A stretch of DNA of 45,517 bases, from positions 1 to 45,517 of the forward strand of contig JAWLEC010000006.1 of the NCBI GenBank assembly GCA_041686315.1, given 5' to 3'. The notes under the pieces were generated by a model. That model did not search any database. It was not told where the DNA came from and was given only the letters and a program-made list of their open reading frames with translations. This document shows positions 8,045 to 15,692 of this stretch, piece by piece (the stretch's first letter is position 1; each line of letters starts with the position of its first letter). The translations under genes were made by a program, and so were the position numbers. Origin of the DNA: Sva-07 sp041686315 (GTDB lineage: Bacteria > Actinomycetota > Acidimicrobiia > Acidimicrobiales > Ilumatobacteraceae).

Positions 8045-8782
8045 ATGATCGACGGCACACGATCTCCCGACGGCGAGCCCGATCCTCACGACGACGGCTG
8101 GATCGTCATCCACGACGGCACCACCGTGTGGAGGTTCGAGCGAGCGTTCCTCGAGTCCGACTGGACCTGCCTGTTCGGCAACGGTTGTCGCGGCATCCTC
8201 GACCGTCCGGCCGAGGAGCTCCACCAGGGCTGCTGCTCGCTGGGTGCTCACTTCGGCGACGGTCCGGCCGGGCAGGCCGAGGCCATGAACGTCGACGCGT
8301 ACGCGGCGATGATCCCGTCCGAGCGGTTCCAGCTCCACGGCGTGGCGACGGATCCCGCTCCCGACGACAGTGGTGCGCACGGCATCTTCGGTGATGCCGA
8401 CAGGACGCACACGCGCGTCGTCGACGGTGCGTGCATCTTCCTCAACCGGCCGGGGTTCTCCGGTGGGCAGGGATGTGCACTGCACCTCGCCGCACTCGAC
8501 GCTGACGAGTCCCCCACCGAGTGGAAGCCGTCCGTGTGCTGGCAGCTGCCCCTGCGCATCGACTGGCAGGAGATCGACACCGACACGGAGTCGGCCACCG
8601 TTCGCCGGTGGACCAGAGCCGACTGGGGCGATCACGGCCGGACGATGGCCTGGTGCTGCACCGAACGGGCCGACGGTGGCGAGGCCTACTGCGGCGACAC
8701 GCCCGTGGTGGAGTCGATGGCCGACGAGCTCACGGCTCTGGCCGGCGATGCCGTGTACGTCGAACTCCGCCGCCGTCTCTGA
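8045..8782 (+). CDS. Conserved cysteine-rich actinobacterial protein (possible Fe/Zn-binding)
   Basis: A 245-residue protein with cysteines grouped as in YkgJ/DUF3109-type metal-cluster domains: WTCLFGNGC (about 39-47), GCCSLGAHF (about 60-68), GACIFLNRPGF (about 128), GCALH (about 142) and VCWQLPLRI (about 160), then WCC and YCG near the C-terminus. Several histidines and acidic residues accompany them. I recognise the layout as a conserved actinobacterial family of unknown function; metal binding is inferred. It starts 5 bp after the propeller-like gene, so the two are co-transcribed. ATG 8045 is the only sensible start. Confidence 0.75.
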   Translation: MIDGTRSPDGEPDPHDDGWIVIHDGTTVWRFERAFLESDWTCLFGNGCRGILDRPAEELHQGCCSLGAHFGDGPAGQAEAMNVDAYAAMIPSERFQLHGVATDPAPDDSGAHGIFGDADRTHTRVVDGACIFLNRPGFSGGQGCALHLAALDADESPTEWKPSVCWQLPLRIDWQEIDTDTESATVRRWTRADWGDHGRTMAWCCTERADGGEAYCGDTPVVESMADELTALAGDAVYVELRRRL

Positions 8783-8822
8783 CTCGGCCGGCGACAGCGA
8801 ACCGCAACCGGTCGGATCCCGG

Positions 8823-10529
8823 TCAGTTCGAGCGGAGGAGCCGACCGTTCAGAGCCCCGGTGTGTTCACCCTGCTCCATGAACACGGCGCCGTTCACGAG
8901 CGTGTAGTCGTAGCCCGCCGACCGTTGCACGTAGCGACCGGCTCCGCCGGGGAAGTCACGGACGTACTCGGGATGGGGCAGGTGGAGGGTCTCCATGTCG
9001 ATGACGTTCACATCCGCGAAGGCGCCCTCCACCAGCCGGCCACGATCCCGGATGCCGAACAGGTCGGCGGTGTCCGACGTGAGCCGTCGCACCGCCTCTT
9101 CGAGGCTCCAACGCTGCCGCTCGCGGATCCAGTAGCTGAGCAGGAAGGTGGGCTGGCTGGCGTCCATGATCTGGCCCACGTGGGCGCCGGCATCGGCGAG
9201 GCCGAGTGTGACGAGCGGGTCGTCGAGCATGGTCTCCACGGCGGTGAGGTCCTGGTTGAGGAAGGGCATGTTGGCCACGAGATCGCCGTCGGTCTCGAGC
9301 ACCAGCTCGATGAACGCAGCCGCCGGGCTCACACCGCGCTCGTTGGCGATCGCTGCGAGCGAGGTGGAGGGATGGCAGTCGTAGCGTGCCTCGCCCTCGG
9401 GGAGCACGAAGAGCTGGTCGAGGTCGACGCCGCTGCCGTGGACGTCGGCCTCGCTGATCAACGTCTGGCGGAACGTGGCGTCACGCAGCATCTGGAGCTT
9501 GCGTCCGTTCACTGCGGCGCGCAGCTGCTTCCACGCCGGAGCCCGGTCGAAGGGTGTCCGGCTCTCGAGTCCGAAGAGGATGCCGACCCCCCGCGCCGTG
9601 GTCTGCGGCCGGACGTCGGCTCCGTCGGCGTTCTCGCTCTTCACGAAGTCGATCACGGCCTCGAACAGTCCGGGACGCCGGTCGCTCTGGGTGAGTCCGA
9701 AGCTCACCGGTCGGCCGCTGCGACGGCTGATCTCCCCCATCAGCGCCACTTCGCCACGCGTGCTGTCGAACCGGTCGTTGTCACGCTCCCCCAGGCGCAT
9801 CGCTCCCTCGAACACCCCGGCGCCGTGACGACCCAGCACGTCGGCGAATGCCAGCAGTTCGTCCGGGGTGGCGTGCGTTCCCGGCACGGGACGGCCGTCG
9901 GGCACCCGGTGCAGGAACGTGCGGCTCGTGGAGATCCCCAGCGCTCCTGCAGTCATCGCCTCGTCGACCAGGGCCACCATCGCGGCGATGTCCTCGCCGG
10001 TCGCCGGAGCCTCGTCGAGGCCGCGTTCGCCCATCACGTAGGTGCGCAGTGCGCTGTGCCCGACGAGCCCACCGGTGTTCGGACCCGTCGGCATGCGGTC
10101 GATCGACGCGTAGTACTCGCCGTAGGTCTCCCAGTCCCACGGGAGCCCGTCGAGGATGGCGTCGCGCGGGATGTCCTCGACGCTCTCCATCATCTCGGCG
10201 AGCGTGGCTCTGTCCTCGGGCCTGCACGGGGCGAAGGTCACGCCGCAGTTGCCCATCACCACACTGGTCACGCCGTGCCAGCAGCTCGACGTGCCGATCG
10301 GGTCCCACGCCAACTGTGCGTCGAGGTGCGTGTGGATGTCGACGAACCCGGGCGTGACGAGCCGGCCGTCGGCATCGATCTCACGATGGGCCCTCCCGTC
10401 GAGGCCGCCCTCGTCGACGTCGACGATCTCGGTGATGCGATCGCCGCTGATGCCGACGTCGGCCCGCCGCGCGGGTGCGCCCGAGCCGTCGACGACCATG
10501 CCGCTACGAATGATGATGTCGTGATTCAT
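8823..10529 (-). CDS. Amidohydrolase, N-acyl-D-amino-acid deacylase family
   Basis: A 568-residue enzyme of the D-aminoacylase/dihydroorotase-like group of the amidohydrolase superfamily. The N-terminal beta-sandwich strand (DIIIRSGMVVDGSGAPARRADVGI) leads to the metal motif FVDIHTHLD with His66 and His68. GNCGVTFAP (about 93-101) has the cysteine used as a metal ligand in D-aminoacylases. Later come LVGHSALR, LGISTSRTF and the C-terminal LTSDTADLFGIRDRGRLVEGAFADVNVID, typical of the family. It hydrolyses N-acyl amide bonds; the precise substrate is not decidable. A GAGGCGGC sequence precedes ATG 10529. It converges with the cysteine-rich gene. Confidence 0.9.
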   Translation of the reverse strand: MNHDIIIRSGMVVDGSGAPARRADVGISGDRITEIVDVDEGGLDGRAHREIDADGRLVTPGFVDIHTHLDAQLAWDPIGTSSCWHGVTSVVMGNCGVTFAPCRPEDRATLAEMMESVEDIPRDAILDGLPWDWETYGEYYASIDRMPTGPNTGGLVGHSALRTYVMGERGLDEAPATGEDIAAMVALVDEAMTAGALGISTSRTFLHRVPDGRPVPGTHATPDELLAFADVLGRHGAGVFEGAMRLGERDNDRFDSTRGEVALMGEISRRSGRPVSFGLTQSDRRPGLFEAVIDFVKSENADGADVRPQTTARGVGILFGLESRTPFDRAPAWKQLRAAVNGRKLQMLRDATFRQTLISEADVHGSGVDLDQLFVLPEGEARYDCHPSTSLAAIANERGVSPAAAFIELVLETDGDLVANMPFLNQDLTAVETMLDDPLVTLGLADAGAHVGQIMDASQPTFLLSYWIRERQRWSLEEAVRRLTSDTADLFGIRDRGRLVEGAFADVNVIDMETLHLPHPEYVRDFPGGAGRYVQRSAGYDYTLVNGAVFMEQGEHTGALNGRLLRSN

Positions 10530-10594
10530 GCCGCCTCGAACTGACTCGGGGTGGGGCCGGGCGCATCGTCCCGACCGAAGGGCCGAGACGGGGT

Positions 10595-10788
10595 CTAGCG
10601 CGCCCAGATGACGTTGGAGTCAGCGGACGTGTTCCAGTTTCGTGTCGCGAGTCGGCAGACCTCCTGCCACTTCAACCGGACACGTCGAGGCCGACACCGA
10701 CGAAACGGCGGGTGGGGGCGGACGCCATCGCCCGTGACGGGTCCCCTGAACGTGACACTCGGAACCGGATCGCGTGGCCGGTGGCGGA
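10595..10788 (-). other. Intergenic stretch with a possible C-terminal gene relic
   Basis: The 366-bp gap between the amidohydrolase start and the acetyltransferase contains no complete convincing gene here. On the minus strand, the last 26 codons before the stop at 10595 read protein-like (CRLATRNWNTSADSNVIWAR at the end) and are locally less GC-rich. The frame upstream turns into Arg/Pro-rich non-coding sequence. This could be a remnant of a lost gene, but support is weak. Confidence 0.2.
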
Positions 10789-10899
10789 TACGTTCGGCAT
10801 CATGCGCGTCGACGTGATGACCACAGCCCGGTGAGCGACACACCCGAGCGCTGCGAGCGCTACGGCGTCGTCGCCCGTGCCGTGTCGGACCGCACATGA
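10789..10899 (+). promoter_or_regulatory. Putative leaderless promoter and two coupled mini-ORFs leading into the GNAT gene
   Basis: TACGTT (10789-10794) lies 7 nt before ATG 10802. That ATG opens a 10-codon frame (MRVDVMTTAR) ending in TGA 10832-10834. This stop overlaps GTG 10831, which opens a 22-codon frame (MSDTPERCERYGVVARAVSDRT) whose TGA at 10897-10899 overlaps the acetyltransferase ATG at 10896. Both junctions are 4-nt stop/start overlaps. Whether these peptides are made is unknown. Confidence 0.35.
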
Positions 10900-11342
10900 C
10901 CGACAGGCAGGACGACCGGATCCGCCTCGCGCTCCCTTCGGACCTCGACGTGCTCGTGGATCTCCACCGCGCCTTCTGCGACGCCGACCGGCATCCGTTC
11001 GACGTCCGGCGGGCGCACCGTGCGTTCGAACCCCTACTGCGCGACGATCGCTGGGGTGTCGTGTGGCTCGCGGCACCCGACGCCGGCTACGCCGTGCTCA
11101 CCTGGGGCTGGTCGATCGAGGCCGGCGGTGCCGAGGCCGTACTCGACGAACTCTTCGTGCGCGATCGACGGCACGGGATCGGTTCGGTGCTGATCGAGCA
11201 GCTCGTCGACGACGGCCGACGCCGTGGGCTGGTGCGCATCTTCCTCGAAACCGAGTCGCACAACGACGACGCCCGATCCTTCTACGGGCGGCACGGATTC
11301 ACGGTCGACGACTCGATCTGGATGAGCCGCGAACTCACATGA
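10896..11342 (+). CDS. GNAT-family N-acetyltransferase
   Basis: A 148-residue single-domain protein. The central acetyl-CoA-binding motif A is clear: VLDELFVRDRRHGIGSVLIEQLVDDGRRRG (about 82-111), a variant of the R/Q-x-x-G-x-G/A loop with RRHGIG. Motif B follows (LETESHNDDARSFYGRHGF, about 117-135), whose Tyr is the usual general acid. It transfers an acetyl group from acetyl-CoA to an amine on a small molecule or protein; the substrate is unknown. Its stop overlaps the start of the next gene by 4 nt (ATGA), so the two are translationally coupled. Confidence 0.88.
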   Translation: MTDRQDDRIRLALPSDLDVLVDLHRAFCDADRHPFDVRRAHRAFEPLLRDDRWGVVWLAAPDAGYAVLTWGWSIEAGGAEAVLDELFVRDRRHGIGSVLIEQLVDDGRRRGLVRIFLETESHNDDARSFYGRHGFTVDDSIWMSRELT

Positions 11343-12118
11343 GCCAGCCGCGACGGGTCTCCCGGGTCGCTGCGGTGCTGGCCCTGGCGTCGACGGTCGG
11401 CGCCTGCGGATCCGACGGGCCCGATGCACCCGGCGCCACGGCCGTGGAAACGATCAGCGACGAGCGCACCGGTGATCCGTCGCCCGACCTCGACCCGGCG
11501 ACGCTCGACGTCGAGGCCGCCGCTGCGGCGACGGTGTCGGTGCTCGCCGAGGGGTGCGGTCCACGCACCAGGTTCGGCGTGGGCACGGTGGTCGCCGACC
11601 GAGCCATCGTGACGGTGGCCCACGTGGTCGCCGGATCCGACACGGTGTCGGTGATCGGTCCGGCCGGGCGGACGATCCCCGTCGACGTGGTCGTCTTCGA
11701 CCCGGATCTCGACGTGGCCGTCTTGCGCTCCGACGAACAGGTCGGCACACCGCTCACCCTGCCGGCGACCGTACCCGCCCCCGGGGCCGGCATCGTGCTG
11801 CTGCCCCGTCTCGCGGCGGCGACCGGCGACGTGGGTGCGCTCGAGGTGGATGTGGTCCGCCGGGTCACCATCCGCACCACCGACATCTACCGCACCGACG
11901 AACTCGAACGGTCGGGTGTGGAGGTGGTGGCCACCATCGAACGCGGCGACTCGGGGGCGATGGTGCACACCTCGAACGGCAGTGCCGGCATCATCTGGGC
12001 CCGCAGCAGCGAACGAAGCGACCGTGCGTGGGCCGTCGACCTTCCCGATGCCGTCGTCGACCCGTCCGAACTCGCCGATCTCGTCGCGCCGGTCGACGTG
12101 CAACGCTGCGTCGACTGA
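11339..12118 (+). CDS. Trypsin-like serine protease lipoprotein
   Basis: A 259-residue protein. The N-terminus is a lipoprotein signal with lipobox VGAC (Cys23). A chymotrypsin/HtrA-type fold follows with a complete triad: His95 in VTVAHVVAG, Asp125 in FDPDLDVAVL, and Ser205 in ERGDSGAMV. No PDZ domain follows, unlike DegP/HtrA, so it is closer to single-domain or MarP-like proteases. It should act on the outer face of the cytoplasmic membrane. Coupling by ATGA overlap to the acetyltransferase suggests a shared transcript. Its C-terminus converges with the lactone-oxidase gene, leaving only 21 bp. Confidence 0.88.
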   Translation: MSQPRRVSRVAAVLALASTVGACGSDGPDAPGATAVETISDERTGDPSPDLDPATLDVEAAAAATVSVLAEGCGPRTRFGVGTVVADRAIVTVAHVVAGSDTVSVIGPAGRTIPVDVVVFDPDLDVAVLRSDEQVGTPLTLPATVPAPGAGIVLLPRLAAATGDVGALEVDVVRRVTIRTTDIYRTDELERSGVEVVATIERGDSGAMVHTSNGSAGIIWARSSERSDRAWAVDLPDAVVDPSELADLVAPVDVQRCVD

Positions 12119-12139
12119 GTGCGGGTCGGAGATCCGCAG

Positions 12140-13435
12140 CTACGGCGTTCCGAGCACCCGGTCGAGGTAGGCGTTGCGGAACGTGCCCGCCGGATCCAGC
12201 TTCGACCGCCACGACCGGAACGTGTCCCATTCGGGATAGCGGTGCGCCAGCGTGTGACGGCTCTGGTAGTGCAGCTTGCCCCAGTGCGGTCGGCCGGCGT
12301 AGTCGTTCATGATCTGCTCGACGCCCTGGAAGTACGCCTCGTACGGTGCCCCCACGTACTGGTGGACGGCGATCCAGCCGGACGGTCGCTGGTTGGCCGT
12401 CGACAGGGGGATGTCGTCGGCGGCCGACGACCGGACCTCGATCGGGAACATCGGCGGGAAGGGCAGCGTGGCCACCAACCGGTCGATCCGCTCGATCGCA
12501 TCGGGGACGGCGTCGAACGGGATGCCGTACTCCATCTCCACGAAGTGCACCTTGCGCGGGCTGCAGAAGATCCGGTCGCTGCGATCGACGAGCTCGCGTT
12601 CCGACGCCGCCGACATCACCAACTTCGCCACCTTCGGAGCCAGCGTCGGGAAACGGCGACCGACCCGGCACACGGTGCCGAACGCCAGATTCTCGCCGAT
12701 CCACTTGTCGCGCACGTACTGCAGCTTCGGCTGTGGTCGAGCGGGTTCGTCGGTGCGCGAATTGCGTTTCACCTGGCAGCGGCGGGCGCCCGGCATCCAG
12801 TAGAACTCGACGTGGTCGGTGGAGCGCATCACGTTGCCGAAGTCACCGACGACGTCGACGAGCGGCTCGATGGTCTCCACGGCGCGCAGGTTGAACGCCG
12901 GCACGCAGCGCAGGGTGACCTCGGTGAGGATGCCCAGCGCCCCGAGACCGACGCGGGCCACGCGGAGCAGCTCGGGGTCGTGGCGCTCGTCGGCGCGCAC
13001 GACGCTGCCGTCGCCGGTGACGAGTTCGAGGCCGACGATGTTGGCGGCCAGGTTCGGGAAGTCCACACCGGTGCCGTGGGTGGCCGTGGAGGTGGCGCCG
13101 GCGATGGACTGCACGTTGATGTCGCCGAGATTCGGGAGGGCGAGGCCACGCGCGAACAGTGCCTCGTTGAGATCGCGCAGGCGGATGCCCGCCTGCACCG
13201 TGACGTCCCGGCCATCGACGGCCAGCACCCGGTTCATCGCGTCGAGCGACAGCAGGTGGCCGTCGGTCATGGCGGTGTCGGTGAACGAGTGGGCGCCACC
13301 GATCACCTTCACGCGTTCGTCGGCCGCCGCAGCCGAACGCACCACGGCGGCGACCTGGTCGGTGAACTGCGGCTCGTGGACCTGTGCGGGAACGCAGCGC
13401 TGGTTGCCGGCCCAGTTGCGGGTGGGAACTGCCAT
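12140..13435 (-). CDS. FAD-linked sugar-lactone oxidase (D-arabinono/L-gulono-1,4-lactone oxidase type)
   Basis: A 431-residue protein of the vanillyl-alcohol-oxidase flavin fold. The FAD-binding half carries VKVIGGAHSFTDTAMTDG (about 42-59), with His49 at the site of the covalent flavin link in relatives, then LGDINVQSIAGATSTATHGTG (about 102-122). The C-terminal ALO domain ends with RPHWGKLHY and DPAGTFRNAYLDRVLG, the signature of the aldonolactone oxidases. It oxidises a sugar lactone with O2 or another acceptor; the natural substrate is not settled. TACCCT lies 6 nt before the ATG, so the mRNA is probably leaderless. Confidence 0.9.
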   Translation of the reverse strand: MAVPTRNWAGNQRCVPAQVHEPQFTDQVAAVVRSAAAADERVKVIGGAHSFTDTAMTDGHLLSLDAMNRVLAVDGRDVTVQAGIRLRDLNEALFARGLALPNLGDINVQSIAGATSTATHGTGVDFPNLAANIVGLELVTGDGSVVRADERHDPELLRVARVGLGALGILTEVTLRCVPAFNLRAVETIEPLVDVVGDFGNVMRSTDHVEFYWMPGARRCQVKRNSRTDEPARPQPKLQYVRDKWIGENLAFGTVCRVGRRFPTLAPKVAKLVMSAASERELVDRSDRIFCSPRKVHFVEMEYGIPFDAVPDAIERIDRLVATLPFPPMFPIEVRSSAADDIPLSTANQRPSGWIAVHQYVGAPYEAYFQGVEQIMNDYAGRPHWGKLHYQSRHTLAHRYPEWDTFRSWRSKLDPAGTFRNAYLDRVLGTP

Positions 13436-13498
13436 CGGGCCAGGGTAGATCCCGCTCGCCCACCGGGCCGATCCCGACGAGCGGGACGCGACCCCGGT

Positions 13499-14896
13499 TC
13501 ACAGGGCGTCGAGGAGCGCGTTCTCCACCACCTCGGTGAGTGCCGGGTGGATGTAGAGCACCGATCGAGCGAGGTCCTCCGCCGGTGTGTCGAACTCCAT
13601 CGCCTGGACGACCGGCTGGATCAGGGTCGCCGCCTGCGGCCCGATGATGTGCGCGCCGATGATCAGGCCCGTCTCGTCGTCGACGAGGACCTTGGCGAAG
13701 CTCGTCTCGTCGGCGAGCGCCCAGCCATACGCCGTGCCGCCGTAGTCGCGCCGCCCGATCCGGAACGACCGGCCCTGCTTCGTCGCCTCCTGTTCGGTGA
13801 GGCCCACACGGGCGACCTGCGGGTTGGAGAAGACGGCACTCGGCACGGCTTTGTAGCTCTGGTGCCGCAGGTCGTCGGGATGGGCGATGTTCCAGAAGGC
13901 CACGGCGGCTTCGGCGTTGGCCAGGTGCTTGAGCTGGTAGTTGTTGGCGAGGTCACCGACGGCCCAGATACCCGGCATGCTGGTGGCCATCGTGTCGTCG
14001 ACGGCGACCGTTCCGTGGTGGTGGCAGACCAGGCCTGCCGCATCGACGTCGAGGAGGTCACTGTTGGGCTCGCGTCCTGTGGCCACGAGCAGCTCGTCGA
14101 CCACCGACTCCCCCACCGCACACGTCACCTCGATGCCGTCGGCCACACGCTCGACGTGCGTGGGCACGTGCCCGAGCAGCAGCTGGATGCGCTCGCGAGC
14201 ACCGAACACCTCGGTGAAGCGGGTGGCGATCTCGGTGTCGAAGTCACGCAGCAGCATCGGTGACCTGTTGAAGATCGTGACCTCCGACCCGAGTGCGGCG
14301 AAGACGTGACCCATCTCCACGGCGATGAAGCCGCCGCCGATGATGCCGAGCCGCTTCGGCAGTTCACCCAACCGCATGATCGAGTCCGACGTGTGGAAGC
14401 CGGTCTCGACCAGGCCCGTGATGGGGGGCACCACGGGACGTGCGCCGGCGGCCAGCAGGATGTGCGGGGCCGAGATGTGGCGGCCCTCCACGTCGAGCGT
14501 GCGCTCGTCGACGAAGTCGGCCGTGCCCTCGATCAGCGTGACGTTGGGGGTCCCGCTCGCCCGGTACTCGCGGCCTCCCTCGGCGATCGGGTCGATCCGC
14601 CCGAACACCCGATCGCGGATGGCGGGCCAGTCGGCGCCGTCGAACCGGGTGTGGACCCCGAGCTCGGCCGAGTTCTCCGACGCATGGGCGACGTCGGCGG
14701 GCAGCACGAACATCTTGGACGGGATGCAGCCGCGGTTGAGGCAGGTACCACCGAACACGTCGCGTTCGACGATGGCGATCTTCCAGTCCGACAGGTACTC
14801 GGGTATCGAGTTGCCCGAACCGCTGCCCACGATGATCAGATCGAACTGCTCGGGAGAGGGGGCGGGGGCGGGCGTCGAACCGATACGGATGCTCAC
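13499..14896 (-). CDS. mtr: Mycothione reductase
   Basis: A 465-residue flavoprotein disulfide reductase that keeps mycothiol reduced with NADPH. FAD motif IIVGSGSGNS (about 21-30) is followed by the redox pair GGTCLNRGCIPSK (Cys52, Cys57). The NAD(P)H motif GIIGGGFIAVEMGHVFAALG lies near 185, AVGDLANNYQLKH near 315, and the C-terminal dimer interface HPALTEVVENALLDAL holds the His-Glu active base. The SGSGNS and NNYQLKHLAN wording is characteristic of mycothione reductase rather than lipoamide or mercuric reductase. The start is GTG at 14896. Presence of mycothiol metabolism supports an actinobacterial host. Confidence 0.92.
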   Translation of the reverse strand: MSIRIGSTPAPAPSPEQFDLIIVGSGSGNSIPEYLSDWKIAIVERDVFGGTCLNRGCIPSKMFVLPADVAHASENSAELGVHTRFDGADWPAIRDRVFGRIDPIAEGGREYRASGTPNVTLIEGTADFVDERTLDVEGRHISAPHILLAAGARPVVPPITGLVETGFHTSDSIMRLGELPKRLGIIGGGFIAVEMGHVFAALGSEVTIFNRSPMLLRDFDTEIATRFTEVFGARERIQLLLGHVPTHVERVADGIEVTCAVGESVVDELLVATGREPNSDLLDVDAAGLVCHHHGTVAVDDTMATSMPGIWAVGDLANNYQLKHLANAEAAVAFWNIAHPDDLRHQSYKAVPSAVFSNPQVARVGLTEQEATKQGRSFRIGRRDYGGTAYGWALADETSFAKVLVDDETGLIIGAHIIGPQAATLIQPVVQAMEFDTPAEDLARSVLYIHPALTEVVENALLDAL

Positions 14897-14942
14897 GGTG
14901 CAAGTACAACCGGTAGGCCGTCACTTTCTTCCCGTGGTGACC

Positions 14943-14961
14943 CGCGGGGCGCGTCCCCGCG
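14943..14961. other. 7-bp GC hairpin between mtr and the NUDIX gene
   Basis: CGCGGGG (14943-14949) pairs with CCCCGCG (14955-14961) around a 5-nt loop. It lies in the 138-bp divergent spacer, nearer mtr. It could be an operator or a structural element; nothing else recognisable is in the spacer. Confidence 0.3.
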
Positions 14962-15034
14962 TCGACGGTTCACCCTGTTCGCCGGACGTCGCTGCACGTT
15001 GCCATCGCAGGAGCGTCTGGGGCAGGGTGGGGCG

Positions 15035-15505
15035 GTGCAACGACGGACGGGTGACGGATTCATGCGCTGCAGCGACGGTCACGTGCGCTGGGGGGTGTAC
15101 GGCGCGGCGGGAGTGGTGTTCGTGGTGCACGACACTCACGGTCAGCCACTGGTGATGCTGCAGAAACGTTCGGCGATGGCTCACGAGGGTGGTAACTGGT
15201 CGTGCGCCGGCGGCGCCCTCGACCTCGGTGAGGGTGCCTACGACGGTGCGCTGCGCGAGGCGTCGGAGGAGGTGGGGCCGGCCCCCGGGGTGCCGCGGCT
15301 GCTCGGTGAGTACGTGTTCGAGCCGGCGACCGACTGGACGTACACGACGGTGGTCGTGGAGGTCGACGAGCCGTTCGGTGACTCCATCAACTTCGAGACC
15401 GACGCCGTCGACTGGTTCCCACCCGACCAGGTCGACCAGTTGCCGCTCCACGCCGGCTTCGCCGCCGCCTGGCCCCACCTCCGCCGGATCATCGAACAGC
15501 CCTGA
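15035..15505 (+). CDS. NUDIX hydrolase
   Basis: A 156-residue protein containing a perfect Nudix box (G-x5-E-x7-RE-x2-EE-x-G) in GALDLGEGAYDGALREASEEVG (about 59-80), which binds the divalent metal and positions a nucleoside-diphosphate-linked substrate. The N-terminal stretch GDGFMRCSDGHVRWGVYGAAG matches the lead-in of related actinobacterial proteins, so the GTG at 15035 is preferred to the ATG at 15062. GGGTGGGGC just before it is a usable ribosome site. The substrate is unknown; relatives are house-cleaning pyrophosphatases. Confidence 0.85.
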   Translation: MQRRTGDGFMRCSDGHVRWGVYGAAGVVFVVHDTHGQPLVMLQKRSAMAHEGGNWSCAGGALDLGEGAYDGALREASEEVGPAPGVPRLLGEYVFEPATDWTYTTVVVEVDEPFGDSINFETDAVDWFPPDQVDQLPLHAGFAAAWPHLRRIIEQP

Positions 15506-15529
15506 GCACCCCTCCCCCACCCCAACCCA

Positions 15530-15666
15530 CGTTTGCGTGACGAAAATGTCGGGGCGGACCGAAAAATCCGTCACACAAACGGATCGACCCCCGACTGAGC
15601 AGGCGCGAACTTCGTTTGCGTGACGAAAATGTCGGGGCGGACCGAAAAATCCGTCACACAAACGGA
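15530..15666. repeat. Two identical 54-bp inverted-repeat elements (REP-like doublet)
   Basis: 15530-15583 and 15613-15666 are identical over 54 bp and separated by 29 bp of unrelated sequence. Each begins CGTTTGCGTGACG and ends CGTCACACAAACG(GA); these arms are reverse complements at 12 of 13 positions around a 26-nt core. The core carries two related AAAA-containing units (GACGAAAATGTCGG, GACCGAAAAATCCG). The doublet fills the space between the NUDIX stop and the molybdopterin oxidoreductase promoter. It resembles bacterial REP/BIME elements or a miniature transposon remnant. No target-site duplication was identified. Confidence 0.85.
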
Positions 15667-15692
15667 AGAGGGTCGGGTCGTAGGCTCGGCGG

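Noticed and set aside
8370..10544. 724-codon plus-strand frame
   Set aside because: Runs antisense through the amidohydrolase; composition is typical of a shadow frame.
12119..14263. 714-codon plus-strand frame
   Set aside because: Antisense to the lactone oxidase and mycothione reductase, whose motifs are unambiguous.
15530..15666. CRISPR array
   Set aside because: Only two repeats of 54 bp with one 29-bp spacer, near-palindromic, and no cas genes nearby.
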